DNA of 64,000 nucleotides from Rothia similimucilaginosa (GCF_029850875.1 NZ_JAOVAM010000004.1:124001-188000), one strand, 5' to 3'; shown: positions 29,699 to 40,355, numbered from the stretch's first letter. The notes: generated from the sequence alone by a model not told the origin. Program-made: numbers and translations.

Positions 29699-31195
29699 CT
29701 AGCATTCCACCACATTCACCGCCAAACCGCCCATAGACGTCTCCTTGTAACGGTGAGACATATCCAAACCGGTCTGACGCATCGTCTCAATCACCTGATC
29801 CAACGACACACGGTGCGTACCATCACCACGCAACGCCATACGTGCAGCCGTCACTGCATTCGACGCCGCCATCGCATTACGCTCAATACAAGGGATCTGC
29901 ACCAAACCACCCACCGGGTCACAGGTCAGACCCAAGTTGTGTTCCATCGCAATCTCAGCAGCATTCTCAACCTGCTCAGGAGTACCACCCATCACCTGTG
30001 CCAAACCGGCAGCAGCCATCGAGGAGGCACTACCCACCTCACCCTGGCAACCAACCTCAGCACCAGAAATCGACGCACGCTTCTTATACAGCACACCCAC
30101 AGCAGAAGAAGCCAAGAAGAAATCAACAACCGCCTGATCACGAGCAGCCTGACCGCAATGTCGAATACCCTGCGTGTAGTTCATCGCATAATGCAACACC
30201 GCCGGAATAATGCCCGCAGCACCATTCGTCGGAGCGGTCACCACACGACCACCAAAAGCGTTCTCCTCATTGACCGCCAAAGCAATCAGATTCACCCAGT
30301 CAATAGCGAACTCAGGAGACTTCGAAGGATCCTCCACCATCAAATCGCGATGCCACGCACCCGCACGGCAACGCACCTTCAGCGGGCCCGGCAAATACCC
30401 CACACGTGCCAGAGAAGAGCCAATGCACTCCTTCATCACACGGTAGATATGCAAGATGCCATCGCGGACCTCTTGCTCAGAACGCAAAGAACACTCATTC
30501 GCCATTTTCAACTGCGCAATCGACAACCCAGCCTCATTCGCCATCTCCAGCAGCTCAGTAGCCGAACCGAACGGATACGGAGGGTTCATCAGCGACGCAC
30601 CACCGGTCGCCTCCTCATCACCCTCAACAATGAAGCCGCCACCAATGGAATAGTAGGTACGCTCCAACAGCAGCTGCTCACCCGCAAACGCCGCGATCTT
30701 CATGCCGTTCGTATGGCGCGGAAGAACCGTCAGCGGACGCAGAGTCATATCCAGCTCACGGTACTTCACCACCGGACCATACACCTTCTGCTCCTCGCCA
30801 CCAGGCGCAGTCACACCATAAGCAGAGGAGGGGTAACCTGCCAGAGGCAACGTGCCGTCCACACTATTACGCTCAATCATCGCCTCAGAATCAGCGATAT
30901 TAATCGTCTCCGGAACAAAACCGCACAAACCCTTCAACACAGCGCTCATCGTGCCGTGACCAGCGCCCGTAGCCGCCAACGAACCATACAGGTCAACATG
31001 TACGCCCGTTACACAGTCCAGCATGCCCTCATCAATCAGCTCCGCCACAAAACGGTTCGAAGCGCGCATCGGCCCCACGGTATGTGAGCTCGAAGGACCC
31101 ACACCAATGCTGAACATCTCAAAAACACTGATGTCGTACGGCAGAGCCTCTGCCTTCTTCTGGGCACTGCTGGGTGCACTCTGGTTAATAGCCAT
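29699..31195 (-). CDS. sdaA: L-serine dehydratase, iron-sulfur, single chain
   Basis: Deaminates L-serine to pyruvate and ammonia using a [4Fe-4S] cluster. 498 residues with both domains fused: an N-terminal beta domain ([20 protein letters not shown], about 23-42) and a C-terminal alpha domain with [31 protein letters not shown] and [20 protein letters not shown], whose cysteines bind the cluster. The protein ends in a Cys, as SdaA enzymes often do. It stands beside gcvT-gcvP on the same strand, suggesting a serine/glycine breakdown unit, though a terminator (31408-31438) separates them. Confidence 0.95.
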   Translation of the reverse strand: MAINQSAPSSAQKKAEALPYDISVFEMFSIGVGPSSSHTVGPMRASNRFVAELIDEGMLDCVTGVHVDLYGSLAATGAGHGTMSAVLKGLCGFVPETINIADSEAMIERNSVDGTLPLAGYPSSAYGVTAPGGEEQKVYGPVVKYRELDMTLRPLTVLPRHTNGMKIAAFAGEQLLLERTYYSIGGGFIVEGDEEATGGASLMNPPYPFGSATELLEMANEAGLSIAQLKMANECSLRSEQEVRDGILHIYRVMKECIGSSLARVGYLPGPLKVRCRAGAWHRDLMVEDPSKSPEFAIDWVNLIALAVNEENAFGGRVVTAPTNGAAGIIPAVLHYAMNYTQGIRHCGQAARDQAVVDFFLASSAVGVLYKKRASISGAEVGCQGEVGSASSMAAAGLAQVMGGTPEQVENAAEIAMEHNLGLTCDPVGGLVQIPCIERNAMAASNAVTAARMALRGDGTHRVSLDQVIETMRQTGLDMSHRYKETSMGGLAVNVVEC

Positions 31196-31407
31196 GTTCT
31201 GTCCTTCAAATAAAAATGTCTGTGCACCGCACCAAAAGATACGTGCACCTCAACAGAGGAAGCACACATCAATCTGCGGTCTCTACGTGCGGACAATCAC
31301 CCTTGACTGACCGCTCTAATCCTAACGCACTTCAGAACCATCACAAACTAAGGCCTAGAACACCTCGACACTCCCCCACCACTCAGCACCGCAGCACATC
31401 GAATAAA

Positions 31408-31438
31408 AGGCGCCGTGCCTACACAGGGCACGACGCCT
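31408..31438 (-). terminator. Terminator of the gcvP-gcvT transcript
   Basis: aggcg-c-cgtgcc (31408-31419) pairs with ggcacg-a-cgcct (31427-31438). On the minus strand it is followed by tttattc. It lies 31 nt beyond the gcvT stop. Confidence 0.85.
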
Positions 31439-31468
31439 CTCCCCTACAGATTATCTGCAGAAAAACTC

Positions 31469-32587
31469 TTACTTCTCACGCTTGTAGAACGGCAGAGTCA
31501 CAACATCAAACGGAGCACGCTTACCGCGGATATCAACATCCACGGTAGAGCCAACCTCAGAGAACTCACGGTTCACCAGTGCCATAGCAATCGGGAAACC
31601 CAAAGTCGGGGAAGGAATACCGGAGGTAACCTCACCAATCTCATTACCTTCAGCGTCCACCAGCTTAGAACCGGCACGAGCAGGACGTTTCGCCTGAGCC
31701 TTCAGACCAACCAGGATACGCTTCGACTCGCTCTTAGCCAGCTCAGCCAGAGCCTCACGACCAACGAAGTCAGCTGCCTTCTTCTCCAACGCAATCTCAA
31801 CCAGACGACCCAGACCGGACTCAAAGGGAGTAATGTCCAGACCCAGCTCGTGACCGTACAGGGGCATACCAGCCTCAAGACGCAGGGAGTCGCGAGAAGC
31901 CAGACCGGCAGGAATCATGCCGAAAGGCTCGCCAGCAGCAGTCAGCTTATCCCACAGCTCAACAGCGTTCTCATTCGGAACAAACAGCTCGAAACCGTCC
32001 TCACCGGTGTAACCGGTACGAGCCAGCAGAACATCAACACCGGCAACAGTCAGCGGCACCGAAGCGTAGTACTTCAGCTCACGGACAGCCTCATCATCAG
32101 ACATGCCAGCAGCCAGCAGAATCTCCTCAGCACGAGGACCCTGAACAGCCACCAGAGAAGTCTGCTCCGACTCATTCACAAACTCAACATTGAAATCACC
32201 CAGGCGCTCGCTCATCGCCGCAAAGTCAGTCTCAATATTCGAAGCATTCGGAACAACTAGGAACTCTTCATCGCCCAGACGGTAAGTAATCAGGTCGTCA
32301 ATCACGCCGCCCTTGTCGTTGACCAGGATCGAGTACTTTGCCTTACCAACCTTCAGGATGGACATATTCGACACCAGAGCGTAATCCAGGAACGCGCCCG
32401 CATCCGGACCGGTCACGCGGAACTCACCCATATGAGACAAGTCGAAAATACCGGCACTAGTACGGACAGCCTCATGCTCAGCAACGTCATTAGCGTACTT
32501 CAGGGGCATATCCCAGCCGCCAAAGTCGGTGAAAGAAGCACCAAGCTTCTCGTGGACAGAGTACAGAGAGGTCTTCTTAGGGGACAT
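31469..32587 (-). CDS. gcvT: Aminomethyltransferase, glycine cleavage T protein
   Basis: Moves the methylene unit from the aminomethyl-lipoyl H protein to tetrahydrofolate, releasing ammonia. The ATG at 32587 is preceded by GAGGAG and gives 372 residues starting MSPKKTSLYSVHEKLGASF; a GTG six codons upstream lies within that ribosome site and is rejected. Conserved features include FGGWDMPLKY, FDLSHMGEF, the folate-site segment YTGEDGFEL and LRLEAGMPLYGHEL. It lies 171 nt downstream of gcvP. No gcvH lies between them or elsewhere in the window. Confidence 0.95.
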   Translation of the reverse strand: MSPKKTSLYSVHEKLGASFTDFGGWDMPLKYANDVAEHEAVRTSAGIFDLSHMGEFRVTGPDAGAFLDYALVSNMSILKVGKAKYSILVNDKGGVIDDLITYRLGDEEFLVVPNASNIETDFAAMSERLGDFNVEFVNESEQTSLVAVQGPRAEEILLAAGMSDDEAVRELKYYASVPLTVAGVDVLLARTGYTGEDGFELFVPNENAVELWDKLTAAGEPFGMIPAGLASRDSLRLEAGMPLYGHELGLDITPFESGLGRLVEIALEKKAADFVGREALAELAKSESKRILVGLKAQAKRPARAGSKLVDAEGNEIGEVTSGIPSPTLGFPIAMALVNREFSEVGSTVDVDIRGKRAPFDVVTLPFYKREK

Positions 32588-32758
32588 TAGATTCTCCTCA
32601 CGCACAGCCTTGTGCTGTTATCGTTCAATCGTCATAGATTTCATTCACCCCCACAGACACGAGATACGCTGCGGAGGCGACCCCCACCCGCCCCAGAAAT
32701 CTGAGAACGGGTGAGGCAGGTAGACCGCTACAGTCTACCCAGGAGCGTTATAGGCTCC

Positions 32759-35599
32759 TTATGCTTCCAGGTCGAAAGCCTCCATCGGGGGGCATTCGCA
32801 CACGAAGTTACGGTCACCGCCAGCGCCGTCGATACGACCCACCGAAGTGAAGTACTTATTAGCACGCAGACTCGGGACCGGGAAAGCTGCCTGGGTACGG
32901 CTGTAGGGGCGATCCCACTCATCGGCACTCACCACATCAACGGTGTGCGGTGCGTTGCGCAGAACCGAATCCTCCACAGCGACCTTACCCTCAGCCACCT
33001 CGATGATCTCGTCGTAGATGGTCTCCATTGCCTCAATAAAGCGGTCCAATTCTTCCTTCGACTCAGACTCAGTCGGCTCAACCATCAGGGTGCCCGGAAC
33101 CGGGAACGCCAGGGTCGGAGCGTGGAAGCCGAAGTCCATCAGACGCTTGCAGACATCCTCAGCTGTCACGTGAGTCTGATCGGTCAGCTGACGCAAGTCC
33201 AGGATGCACTCGTGAGCGACCAGACCGCCGGGGCCGGTGTACAGCACCGGGTACTTGTCATTGAGCTTCTTCGCAATGTAGTTAGCGTTCAGAACCGCGT
33301 ACTGCGAAGAGTCCTTCAGACCCTGAGCACCAGTCATCGCAATGTACATCCAGCTAATCGGCAGAACGCCTGCAGAACCGAAGAACGCCTGCGAAATCGG
33401 CAGTGCAGCGTCGTTGGGGAGCTTACCCTCAGCATCAGCATGGTATGCGTCACCGGGCAGGAACTTCGCCAAGTGCTCACGAACAGCCAGAGGGCCCACA
33501 CCGGGGCCGCCGCCACCATGAGGAATGGAGAAGGTCTTGTGCAGGTTCAGGTGCGAAACATCGCCACCAAACTTACCGGGCTGAGCGAAGCCCATCTGAG
33601 CGTTCAGGTTCGCACCATCCAGGTATACCTGGCCACCTGCCTCGTGGACCAACTGGCAGACCTCAGCAACCTGCTCCTCAAACACACCGTGGGTAGAGGG
33701 GTAGGTAATCATGATGCCGGCAACCTTGGGGCCGTACTTCTCAATCTTTACCTTCAGGTCGTCAACATCAATCGAACCGTCAGCCGCAGTTGCCACACCG
33801 GCAACCTTCAGACCAGCCAGAGCGGCAGATGCTGCGTTGGTACCGTGAGCAGACAGCGGAATCAGTACAGTGTCACGCTCGTGGTCACCATTAGCCTCGT
33901 GGAAGGAACGGATAGCGCGCAGACCAGCGTACTCACCGGTTGCACCCGAGTTCGGCTGCAAGGAGATAGCATCATAACCGGTAATAGCAACCAGCCACTC
34001 GCTCAGGTCCTTAATCAACTCGTGCCAGCCCACAGCCTGGTCCTCCGGGACCAGCGGGTGAATGTTTGCGAACTCAGGCCAGGAGATAGGCTCCATCTCA
34101 GCCGCTGCATTCAGCTTCATGGTGCACGAACCCAGCGGAATCATGGTGCGGTCAAGCGCCAGGTCCTTATCAGCGAGGTGACGCAGGTAGCGCATCATCT
34201 CGGTCTCAGAACGGTACTTGTGGAAAATCGGGTGCTGCATGTAGTCATCGGTACGCAGCAGCTCAGCGGGCAGATCATACTGTGCATCTGCCTCGCCCAG
34301 GGTGCCGCCCAGAGCCTCAACCAGGCTCTTGAGCAGTTCCTCACCGTGAGACTCACCCACAGAGATACCAACACGGTTCTCGTCGAAGCGGCGGATGTTC
34401 ACGCCAGCTTCCAGAGCCTTCGCAACCAGCTCATCGGCACGGCCAGCAGCCTCCACCACGACGGTGTCGAAGAAAGTGTCGTGAGCAATACCGTAACCTG
34501 CTGCCTTCAGCGCAGTAGCAACACTAGCCGCGTTGGTGTGCAGACGGTTCGCGATAGCGCGCAGACCCTCAGGACCGTGGTACATCGCGTAAGCGCCAGC
34601 AACAATCGCCAGCAGAGCCTGAGCAGTACAAATATTAGAGGTAGCCTTCTCACGGCGGATATGCTGCTCACGAGTCTGCAGAGCCAGACGGTACGCGGGC
34701 TTACCAGCAGAGTCCTTAGAAACACCCACCAGACGGCCAGGCATAGTGCGCTCCATACCCTTGTGAACAGCCATGTACGCAGCGTGCGGACCGCCGAAGA
34801 AGAAGGGCAGACCGAAACGCTGAGTGTTACCCACAGCGATATCAGCGCCCAGCTCACCCGGGGACTTCAGCAGGGTCAGAGCCAGCAGGTCAGCAGCAAC
34901 GGTGACCAGAGCGTTACGCTCCTTAGCGGCCTTAATCAGCGGCTCAATATCGCGAATCTCGCCTTCATTGCTAGGGTACGCCAAGATAATGCCGTACAAA
35001 TCGCCCTCAGGCAGGCCCTCGGAGAAGTCAGTAATCACAAAAGGAATGCCGAGCATCTCTGCGCGGCCACGAGTCACCGAAATAACCTGAGGCAGGCAAC
35101 GAGAGTCAATAGCGAAGAAGCCGTTCTTCACCTTGCGGTTTGCACGGTGCATCATGACAGCTGCTTCAGCTACAGCAGAAGCCTCATCCAGCAGGGAGGA
35201 GTTTGCAATCTCCAGGCCGGTCAGCTCCATCACAGTGTTCTGGAAGTTCAGCAGAGCCTCCAGACGGCCCTGAGAAATCTCAGCCTGGTACGGGGTGTAA
35301 GAAGTGTAGAAACCGGGGTTTTCCAGAATATTGCGGCGCAGAACCGCGGGAGTTACAGCATCGTAGTATCCGGCACCAATCATCTGGGCAAGAACCTTAT
35401 TCTTCGCTGCATAGCCGGCAATCTTTGCCTGAGCCTCATGCTCCGACAGCGGAGCAGGCAGCTGCAGATCGCCGTCAAGGCGGATCTGGGAGGGGACAAC
35501 AGCGTCCATCAGCGCATCCAGGGAAGAGTATCCCAGGGTTTCGAGCATCTGCTCTGCGTCTGCGGAACGGGGGCCGAGATGACGATCAATAAAGGACAT
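32759..35599 (-). CDS. gcvP: Glycine dehydrogenase (decarboxylating), P protein
   Basis: PLP enzyme that decarboxylates glycine and loads the aminomethyl group on the lipoyl arm of H protein. 946 residues in one chain (the fused alpha-beta form). The PLP lysine lies in NLHKTFSIPHGGGGPG, in the C-terminal half. The start MSFIDRHLGPRSADAEQML is typical. No glycine riboswitch signature was found in the 287-nt upstream region. Followed by gcvT. Confidence 0.96.
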   Translation of the reverse strand: MSFIDRHLGPRSADAEQMLETLGYSSLDALMDAVVPSQIRLDGDLQLPAPLSEHEAQAKIAGYAAKNKVLAQMIGAGYYDAVTPAVLRRNILENPGFYTSYTPYQAEISQGRLEALLNFQNTVMELTGLEIANSSLLDEASAVAEAAVMMHRANRKVKNGFFAIDSRCLPQVISVTRGRAEMLGIPFVITDFSEGLPEGDLYGIILAYPSNEGEIRDIEPLIKAAKERNALVTVAADLLALTLLKSPGELGADIAVGNTQRFGLPFFFGGPHAAYMAVHKGMERTMPGRLVGVSKDSAGKPAYRLALQTREQHIRREKATSNICTAQALLAIVAGAYAMYHGPEGLRAIANRLHTNAASVATALKAAGYGIAHDTFFDTVVVEAAGRADELVAKALEAGVNIRRFDENRVGISVGESHGEELLKSLVEALGGTLGEADAQYDLPAELLRTDDYMQHPIFHKYRSETEMMRYLRHLADKDLALDRTMIPLGSCTMKLNAAAEMEPISWPEFANIHPLVPEDQAVGWHELIKDLSEWLVAITGYDAISLQPNSGATGEYAGLRAIRSFHEANGDHERDTVLIPLSAHGTNAASAALAGLKVAGVATAADGSIDVDDLKVKIEKYGPKVAGIMITYPSTHGVFEEQVAEVCQLVHEAGGQVYLDGANLNAQMGFAQPGKFGGDVSHLNLHKTFSIPHGGGGPGVGPLAVREHLAKFLPGDAYHADAEGKLPNDAALPISQAFFGSAGVLPISWMYIAMTGAQGLKDSSQYAVLNANYIAKKLNDKYPVLYTGPGGLVAHECILDLRQLTDQTHVTAEDVCKRLMDFGFHAPTLAFPVPGTLMVEPTESESKEELDRFIEAMETIYDEIIEVAEGKVAVEDSVLRNAPHTVDVVSADEWDRPYSRTQAAFPVPSLRANKYFTSVGRIDGAGGDRNFVCECPPMEAFDLEA

Positions 35600-35797
35600 A
35601 GGGTTCTCCTATTGGTCGGCGCAAACCGTAGAGGGGTCACGTCGCATTATTGCGACGAGTCGAACATCTTAAGTGTCCCACATCTCCATGAAGTTTCGCC
35701 AGCTTTACCAACATTCGACATACCTAAACATCAAAGTCGTCTGCCCCGCTAAACCCCCTCCCCCTGCTAGACGAAAAACAGCAGAAACGCACAGAGC

Positions 35798-35831
35798 CCG
35801 GCTCGTTCTCTCCGAAGAGAAAACGAACCGG
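35798..35831 (-). terminator. Terminator of the nar operon after narK
   Basis: Imperfect stem: ccggctcgtt and ctct pair with agag and aacgaaccgg (35798-35811 with 35816-35831). On the minus strand this precedes gctctgtgcgtttctg. Located about 55 nt past the narK stop and upstream of gcvP. Confidence 0.6.
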
Positions 35832-35886
35832 ACGCAATCAAAGCAAACTTCACAGTACATCCCACAGAAGGATGTATTAGAAGACC

Positions 35887-37107
35887 CTACTTAGCGTGGT
35901 CAGGCTTGCCACCGTGCGGCACCAGGAATGCCGACAGGAAAGCCAGAGCCGCAGTCACAGCCAGCAACATCAGACCGATGAAGTAGTTGTTCTCAGCCTG
36001 GTTGTAGGTTGCACCCATCACCAGCGGCGGGAAGAAACCACCCAGAGCGCCAGCAGCAGCAACCACACCGGACACCGCACCAACGTTCTTCGGATCAGCT
36101 GCACGAGCCACCCAGCCGAAGACCGAGCCGTGGCCCAGGCCCAGAAGAGCACCCATCAGGATGAAGACAGCACCATACACGTGCTCAGCATCAGGCTGGA
36201 ACGCGGTAATAACTGCCAGAATCACCACACCGCCCAGGGAGATGAGGGAGATAATCTTCGGACCGAACTTATCAGCCAGAACACCACCGAAGGGACGAGC
36301 AATCACGGTAGCAGCCACGAAGCCAGCCGCACGCATACCAGCGTCGTTAGCGTTGAAGCTGTAGATGTTGCTCAGGTAAGTGGGCAGGTAGTTCGAGAAT
36401 GCCACGAACGCACCGAACACAACAGCGTAGAGGAAGCCCAGCTGCCAAGTGGTCTTCACCTTGAATGCCTGAACAATCTTCGGCATCAGCGGAGTAACCT
36501 CACGGCCGATGGTTGCCGGAGAATCCTTCAAGAAGAAGAAAGAGATAGCAGCGGTTACAGCACAGATAACAGCAATCAGAACATGAGTCTGGAAGTAACC
36601 AATACCCTGCACCAGGCGGGGGGTAGCGAATGCAGAAATTGCAGTACCCACCATGCCGGCACCGAACACACCGGTCGCAAAACCCTTCTTGGAAGCGTCA
36701 TACCATGCGGAGCTAAAGGGAATACCCACAGCGAACACGGTACCCGCAATACCCAGGCAGAACGCCACAACAAGCAGCATGGGCAGCGAGTTCAGTTGAC
36801 CAGCAACACCAACCAGGAGGACCAGGGGTGCGCTAATCGCCAGAACAGCGGTGAACATAATACGACCACCGTAGCGGTCGGTCAGACCACCAACGGGAAT
36901 ACGGCCGATAGCGCCGATGAAAATCGGCATAGCAACCAGAAGGCTGGTCATACCAGCGTCCAGGTGCATCTGCTTTGCATACATCTTGGCCAGCGGGCCA
37001 ACAACGGTCCACGCCCAGAAACCAATGGTAGAGGCGAAGGTTGCAAGCAGAACGTTACGGAGCTGACCATTCTTCAGGTCGTAGCTCGGTGCAGCAGGGG
37101 TGCTCAT
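35887..37107 (-). CDS. narK: Nitrate/nitrite transporter of the major facilitator family
   Basis: Moves nitrate in and/or nitrite out for the reductase. 406 residues and about 12 membrane segments. The family nitrate signatures GMVGTAIS and GVVAAAGALGGFFPP (Gly-rich helices 5 and 11) and the loop GGLTDRYGGRI between helices 2 and 3 are present. It lies 30 nt after narI, so it closes a narGHJIK operon. Whether it is a nitrate/proton or nitrate/nitrite carrier cannot be told from this sequence alone. Confidence 0.93.
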   Translation of the reverse strand: MSTPAAPSYDLKNGQLRNVLLATFASTIGFWAWTVVGPLAKMYAKQMHLDAGMTSLLVAMPIFIGAIGRIPVGGLTDRYGGRIMFTAVLAISAPLVLLVGVAGQLNSLPMLLVVAFCLGIAGTVFAVGIPFSSAWYDASKKGFATGVFGAGMVGTAISAFATPRLVQGIGYFQTHVLIAVICAVTAAISFFFLKDSPATIGREVTPLMPKIVQAFKVKTTWQLGFLYAVVFGAFVAFSNYLPTYLSNIYSFNANDAGMRAAGFVAATVIARPFGGVLADKFGPKIISLISLGGVVILAVITAFQPDAEHVYGAVFILMGALLGLGHGSVFGWVARAADPKNVGAVSGVVAAAGALGGFFPPLVMGATYNQAENNYFIGLMLLAVTAALAFLSAFLVPHGGKPDHAK

Positions 37108-37137
37108 ATTTCCTCTTTTGCAATATGGATATGTGTA

Positions 37138-37971
37138 TTAGCGGTCGGCGCGCTCACGCGGGAGAGTACCAACCGGATCCCAACCTCGACGTGCACCAAC
37201 ACGCTGGCCGCCACGAGAGCGGTACACGGTGTAGGGGCGGAAGAGGTAGTGCAGGGGCACAGTCAGTGCGTGCACCAGGCGGGTAAACGGCCAAATGATG
37301 AACAGAACCATAGCCACCACGATGTGAATCTTGAAAGCCACGGGAATATTCACCATCAAAGCTACCTCAGGGTGGAAGTAGAACAGCGAACGGAACCAAA
37401 CAGCGATGGTCTCACGGTAGTTGAAGTGAACCTCGTGACCATTCACCGGAGGCAAACCGCCCGAGGGGTTCACAGCCGAAAGCAGAGTAGCCGCAGTGCC
37501 AGCGAGAATCACTAGAACCAAAACGACATACATTAGGACGTCATTACGAGTGGTAGCCGAACGAACACGAGAGTTCGAAGCACGGCGACCAATCAGAATG
37601 AACATACCAATAATGGTCGCAATCGCTGCTGCAGAACCTGCAACCAGCGCCGTCATGTGGTAAGCATCTTCCGACAAGAACAGGTCGGTAAACGACTTGG
37701 GAACCACCAGGCCACCAACGTGACCAAGGAAAACGGCCGCAAGACCGTAATGGAACAGGGGCGAAGCGATGCGCAGCAGCTTCGATTCATAGACCTGGGA
37801 CGAGCGGGTAGTCCATCCGAACTGGTCAGTACGGTAACGCCAGATGGTGCCACCAATCAGAACCACCAGCGCAACATAGGGCAGAACGCCCCACAGCAGG
37901 ATGTCCACAATACCCGGATCGGTTACAGCCTGTGCAGCATGTCCTGCGTTCTCAGAAGCAAGTACGTACAC
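37138..37971 (-). CDS. narI: Respiratory nitrate reductase gamma subunit (cytochrome b)
   Basis: Membrane cytochrome that oxidises menaquinol and passes electrons to NarH. Start chosen at GTG 37971, 7 nt after AGGAG; an upstream in-frame GTG (37986) lies before that site. 277 residues with about five membrane helices. Likely haem-ligand His residues are in FHYGLAAVFLGHVGG and in FKIHIVVAMVLF with RLVHALT. A 26-nt gap follows narJ. Confidence 0.95.
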   Translation of the reverse strand: MYVLASENAGHAAQAVTDPGIVDILLWGVLPYVALVVLIGGTIWRYRTDQFGWTTRSSQVYESKLLRIASPLFHYGLAAVFLGHVGGLVVPKSFTDLFLSEDAYHMTALVAGSAAAIATIIGMFILIGRRASNSRVRSATTRNDVLMYVVLVLVILAGTAATLLSAVNPSGGLPPVNGHEVHFNYRETIAVWFRSLFYFHPEVALMVNIPVAFKIHIVVAMVLFIIWPFTRLVHALTVPLHYLFRPYTVYRSRGGQRVGARRGWDPVGTLPRERADR

Positions 37972-37997
37972 GTGTTGTCTCCTCACAAGGGATAAAA

Positions 37998-38738
37998 CTA
38001 GTTAGAACGAGCCGAAGCCTGCTGGAGCAGCTGATGATCAGCGTAACCATTCAAGCCAACGGTCTCGACGGGAGGGCCGTAGCCAGCCATCTTCTGAACC
38101 TCCTCCTGAGTCTCCGGAGAGACGCCAGGAAGGGTATCGCAGATGCTCTGCAACAACCCGTAGTGGGGCAGATTTCCGTCCTTCATGGACAGACGAAGAA
38201 GCTCAAGGGACGGACGGTACGCCTGCAAAGCGGAACGGCCCTTACGGCGATCCACCAACGCACAAAACTCCAGCACCAGCGGCAGGTAGTCCGGAAGCTC
38301 ACCGTTCAAAACGGTCAACATACCGGAGTCGCGGTACATCTGCTTAAAACGCAGAAGAGTCTCACCACGGCGGCGGGTATCACCATCGGTCCAGTAGGAC
38401 AGGTGCAGAGAATGACGACGCGAAAGGTCGTATTCCTGCACGTACTCGGACTGCACATCCTCCAGGTCTTTAGAAGTCAGCCACTGCTGAACCGCATCAA
38501 CGGCAGCAATGAAAGCCTCATTCTGGGTGGAAGCGGTAATCTCCACCAGTTCAGGCAGAACCTTCAGAGTTTCCTCATCGGGGTAGCCCAGGAGCATACC
38601 GCTCACCTGGTAGATTACCGAGTCCATATCCTCGCCGGGACCGTAATCGATATCGAACGGGTTCTCCGGCTGAGCCGGCTCCGAGACAGCAGCCTCGGAA
38701 CTGGCTTTGCCCATGAGCTTGGAAAAGAATCCAGCCAC
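37998..38738 (-). CDS. narJ: Nitrate reductase assembly chaperone NarJ
   Basis: Cytoplasmic chaperone of the TorD/DmsD type that holds NarG until the molybdenum cofactor is inserted; not part of the final enzyme. 246 residues. VSGMLLGYPDEETLKVLPEL near the start and YDLSRRHSLHLSYWTDGDTRRRG (about residues 110-132) are family landmarks. It lies 3 nt after narH. Confidence 0.94.
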   Translation of the reverse strand: MAGFFSKLMGKASSEAAVSEPAQPENPFDIDYGPGEDMDSVIYQVSGMLLGYPDEETLKVLPELVEITASTQNEAFIAAVDAVQQWLTSKDLEDVQSEYVQEYDLSRRHSLHLSYWTDGDTRRRGETLLRFKQMYRDSGMLTVLNGELPDYLPLVLEFCALVDRRKGRSALQAYRPSLELLRLSMKDGNLPHYGLLQSICDTLPGVSPETQEEVQKMAGYGPPVETVGLNGYADHQLLQQASARSN

Positions 38739-38741
38739 TTA

Positions 38742-40355
38742 TTACTTCTTTCCGGTGGTGTTCGGGAAGAGGCCATCAGGACGGGAAGAACCGTCCCAGC
38801 TGAACAAGCTAACCTTGTTGTTAGCCTCGTAGACACCGGTGGACACGGGAGTCGGGCGACCCTCCATGTCGTTGAACGCATCGCCGTACATGCCGGGTCC
38901 GCCATCCACGCTCAGGGAGCAACCCATTTCCTCAAGGTTGTGGGCGTCCTCCATGTGAGCCTTCGGAATGACGTAACGCTCGTTGTACTTAGCGATAGCC
39001 ATCAGGCGGTACATCTCGTACACCTGCTGACCGGTCATACCAACAGCCTGAGCAATCTCTTCGTTGCCTTCGCCACCGAGGTTGATATCACGCATGTACG
39101 AACGCATCGCAGCCAGGCGGCGCAGAACGTTAGTAATAACCTCAGTGTCGCCTGCGGTGAACAGCTCAGCAAGGTACTCAACCGGAATACGGAGAGACTC
39201 AATAGCACCGAACAGGTTGTTGCTGTTCTCCGCATCGTGGCCCTGCTCCTTGAGCAGGTCAACAATCGGAGACAGCGGGGGTACGTACCAAACCATGGGC
39301 ATGGTGCGGTACTCGGGGTGCAGGGGCAGAGCCACCTTCCACTCCTTCGCCAGCTTGTACACGGGCGACTTCTGAGCCGCAGTAATCCACGCATCGGGGA
39401 TGTCGTTCTTACGAGCCTGCTCAATCACAGCAGGATCCGAAGGATCAAGCATCAGCGACAGCTGAGCCTCGTAGAGGTCCTTCTCATCCTCAACCGAAGC
39501 AGCTTCAGTCACGCGGTCTGCGTCGTAGAGGAAGATGCCGATGTAGCGCATACGACCAACACAGGTCTCAGCACATACAGTCGGGATACCAGCCTCAATA
39601 CGGGGGTAGCAGAAGGTACACTTCTCAGCCTTACCCGTCTTGTGGTTGAAGTACACCTTCTTGTAAGGGCAACCAGTGATGCACTGACGCCAACCACGGC
39701 AACGGTCCTGGTCAACCAGCACGATACCGTCCTCAGCGCGCTTGTAGATAGCGCCGGAGGGGCAAGAAGCCATGCAGGAGGGGTTCAAGCAGTGCTCACA
39801 AATACGAGGCAGGTAGAACATGAAGGTCTGCTCGAACTCGAACTTAATCTTGTCCTCAGCCTTCTTACGGACCTTCTCCACCAGCGGGTCCAGATGACCG
39901 TACTCGGTCGCACCAGCCAGGTTGTCGTCCCAGTTCATACCCCACTCAACCTTGGTGTCCTCACCGGTGATGAGGGAGACCGGCTTAGCAGCCGGGAAAT
40001 CATCACCCAGAGGAGCACTGGTCAGGTTCTGGTAGTCGTAGGTCCAGGGCTCGTAGTAGTCGTTCAGCTCGGGCTGAATCGGGGAAGCGAAAATCGTGAA
40101 GAGCTTCTGGAAGCGGTTACCGCTCTTGAGCTCCAGACGACCGCGCTTGTTCAGCACCCAGCCACCCTTCCACTTCTCCTGATCCTCGTAACGGCGGGGG
40201 TAACCCTGACCGGGACGAGTCTCAACATTGTTGAACCAGACGTATTCGGTACCGGCTCGGTTCGTCCATGCCTGCTTACAGGTCACGGAGCAGGTGTGGC
40301 AGCCGATGCACTTATCGAGCGCCATCACCATAGCAACTTGTGCCATAACGCGCAT
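38742..40355 (-). CDS. narH: Respiratory nitrate reductase beta subunit (iron-sulfur)
   Basis: Carries four iron-sulfur clusters between NarI and NarG. 537 residues. Cys motifs: CIGCHTCSVTCKQAW (about 16-30), CEHCLNPSCMASCP, CRGWRQCITGCP (Trp replaces one Cys, the mark of the 3Fe-4S site) and CTFCYPRIEAGIPTVCAETC. The ATG overlaps the narG stop as TAATG and has GGAGG upstream. Normal family length is slightly shorter or equal. Confidence 0.97.
   Translation of the reverse strand: MRVMAQVAMVMALDKCIGCHTCSVTCKQAWTNRAGTEYVWFNNVETRPGQGYPRRYEDQEKWKGGWVLNKRGRLELKSGNRFQKLFTIFASPIQPELNDYYEPWTYDYQNLTSAPLGDDFPAAKPVSLITGEDTKVEWGMNWDDNLAGATEYGHLDPLVEKVRKKAEDKIKFEFEQTFMFYLPRICEHCLNPSCMASCPSGAIYKRAEDGIVLVDQDRCRGWRQCITGCPYKKVYFNHKTGKAEKCTFCYPRIEAGIPTVCAETCVGRMRYIGIFLYDADRVTEAASVEDEKDLYEAQLSLMLDPSDPAVIEQARKNDIPDAWITAAQKSPVYKLAKEWKVALPLHPEYRTMPMVWYVPPLSPIVDLLKEQGHDAENSNNLFGAIESLRIPVEYLAELFTAGDTEVITNVLRRLAAMRSYMRDINLGGEGNEEIAQAVGMTGQQVYEMYRLMAIAKYNERYVIPKAHMEDAHNLEEMGCSLSVDGGPGMYGDAFNDMEGRPTPVSTGVYEANNKVSLFSWDGSSRPDGLFPNTTGKK

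Noticed and set aside
35600-35700. Glycine riboswitch before gcvP
   Set aside because: The conserved core elements of the class were not found in the leader by eye.
32711-35752. 1013-codon plus-strand frame opposite gcvP
   Set aside because: Antisense to an unmistakable gcvP; composition not protein-like.
37972-37986. narI start at the upstream GTG 37986
   Set aside because: The AGGAG ribosome binding site lies downstream of that codon and is well placed for the GTG at 37971.
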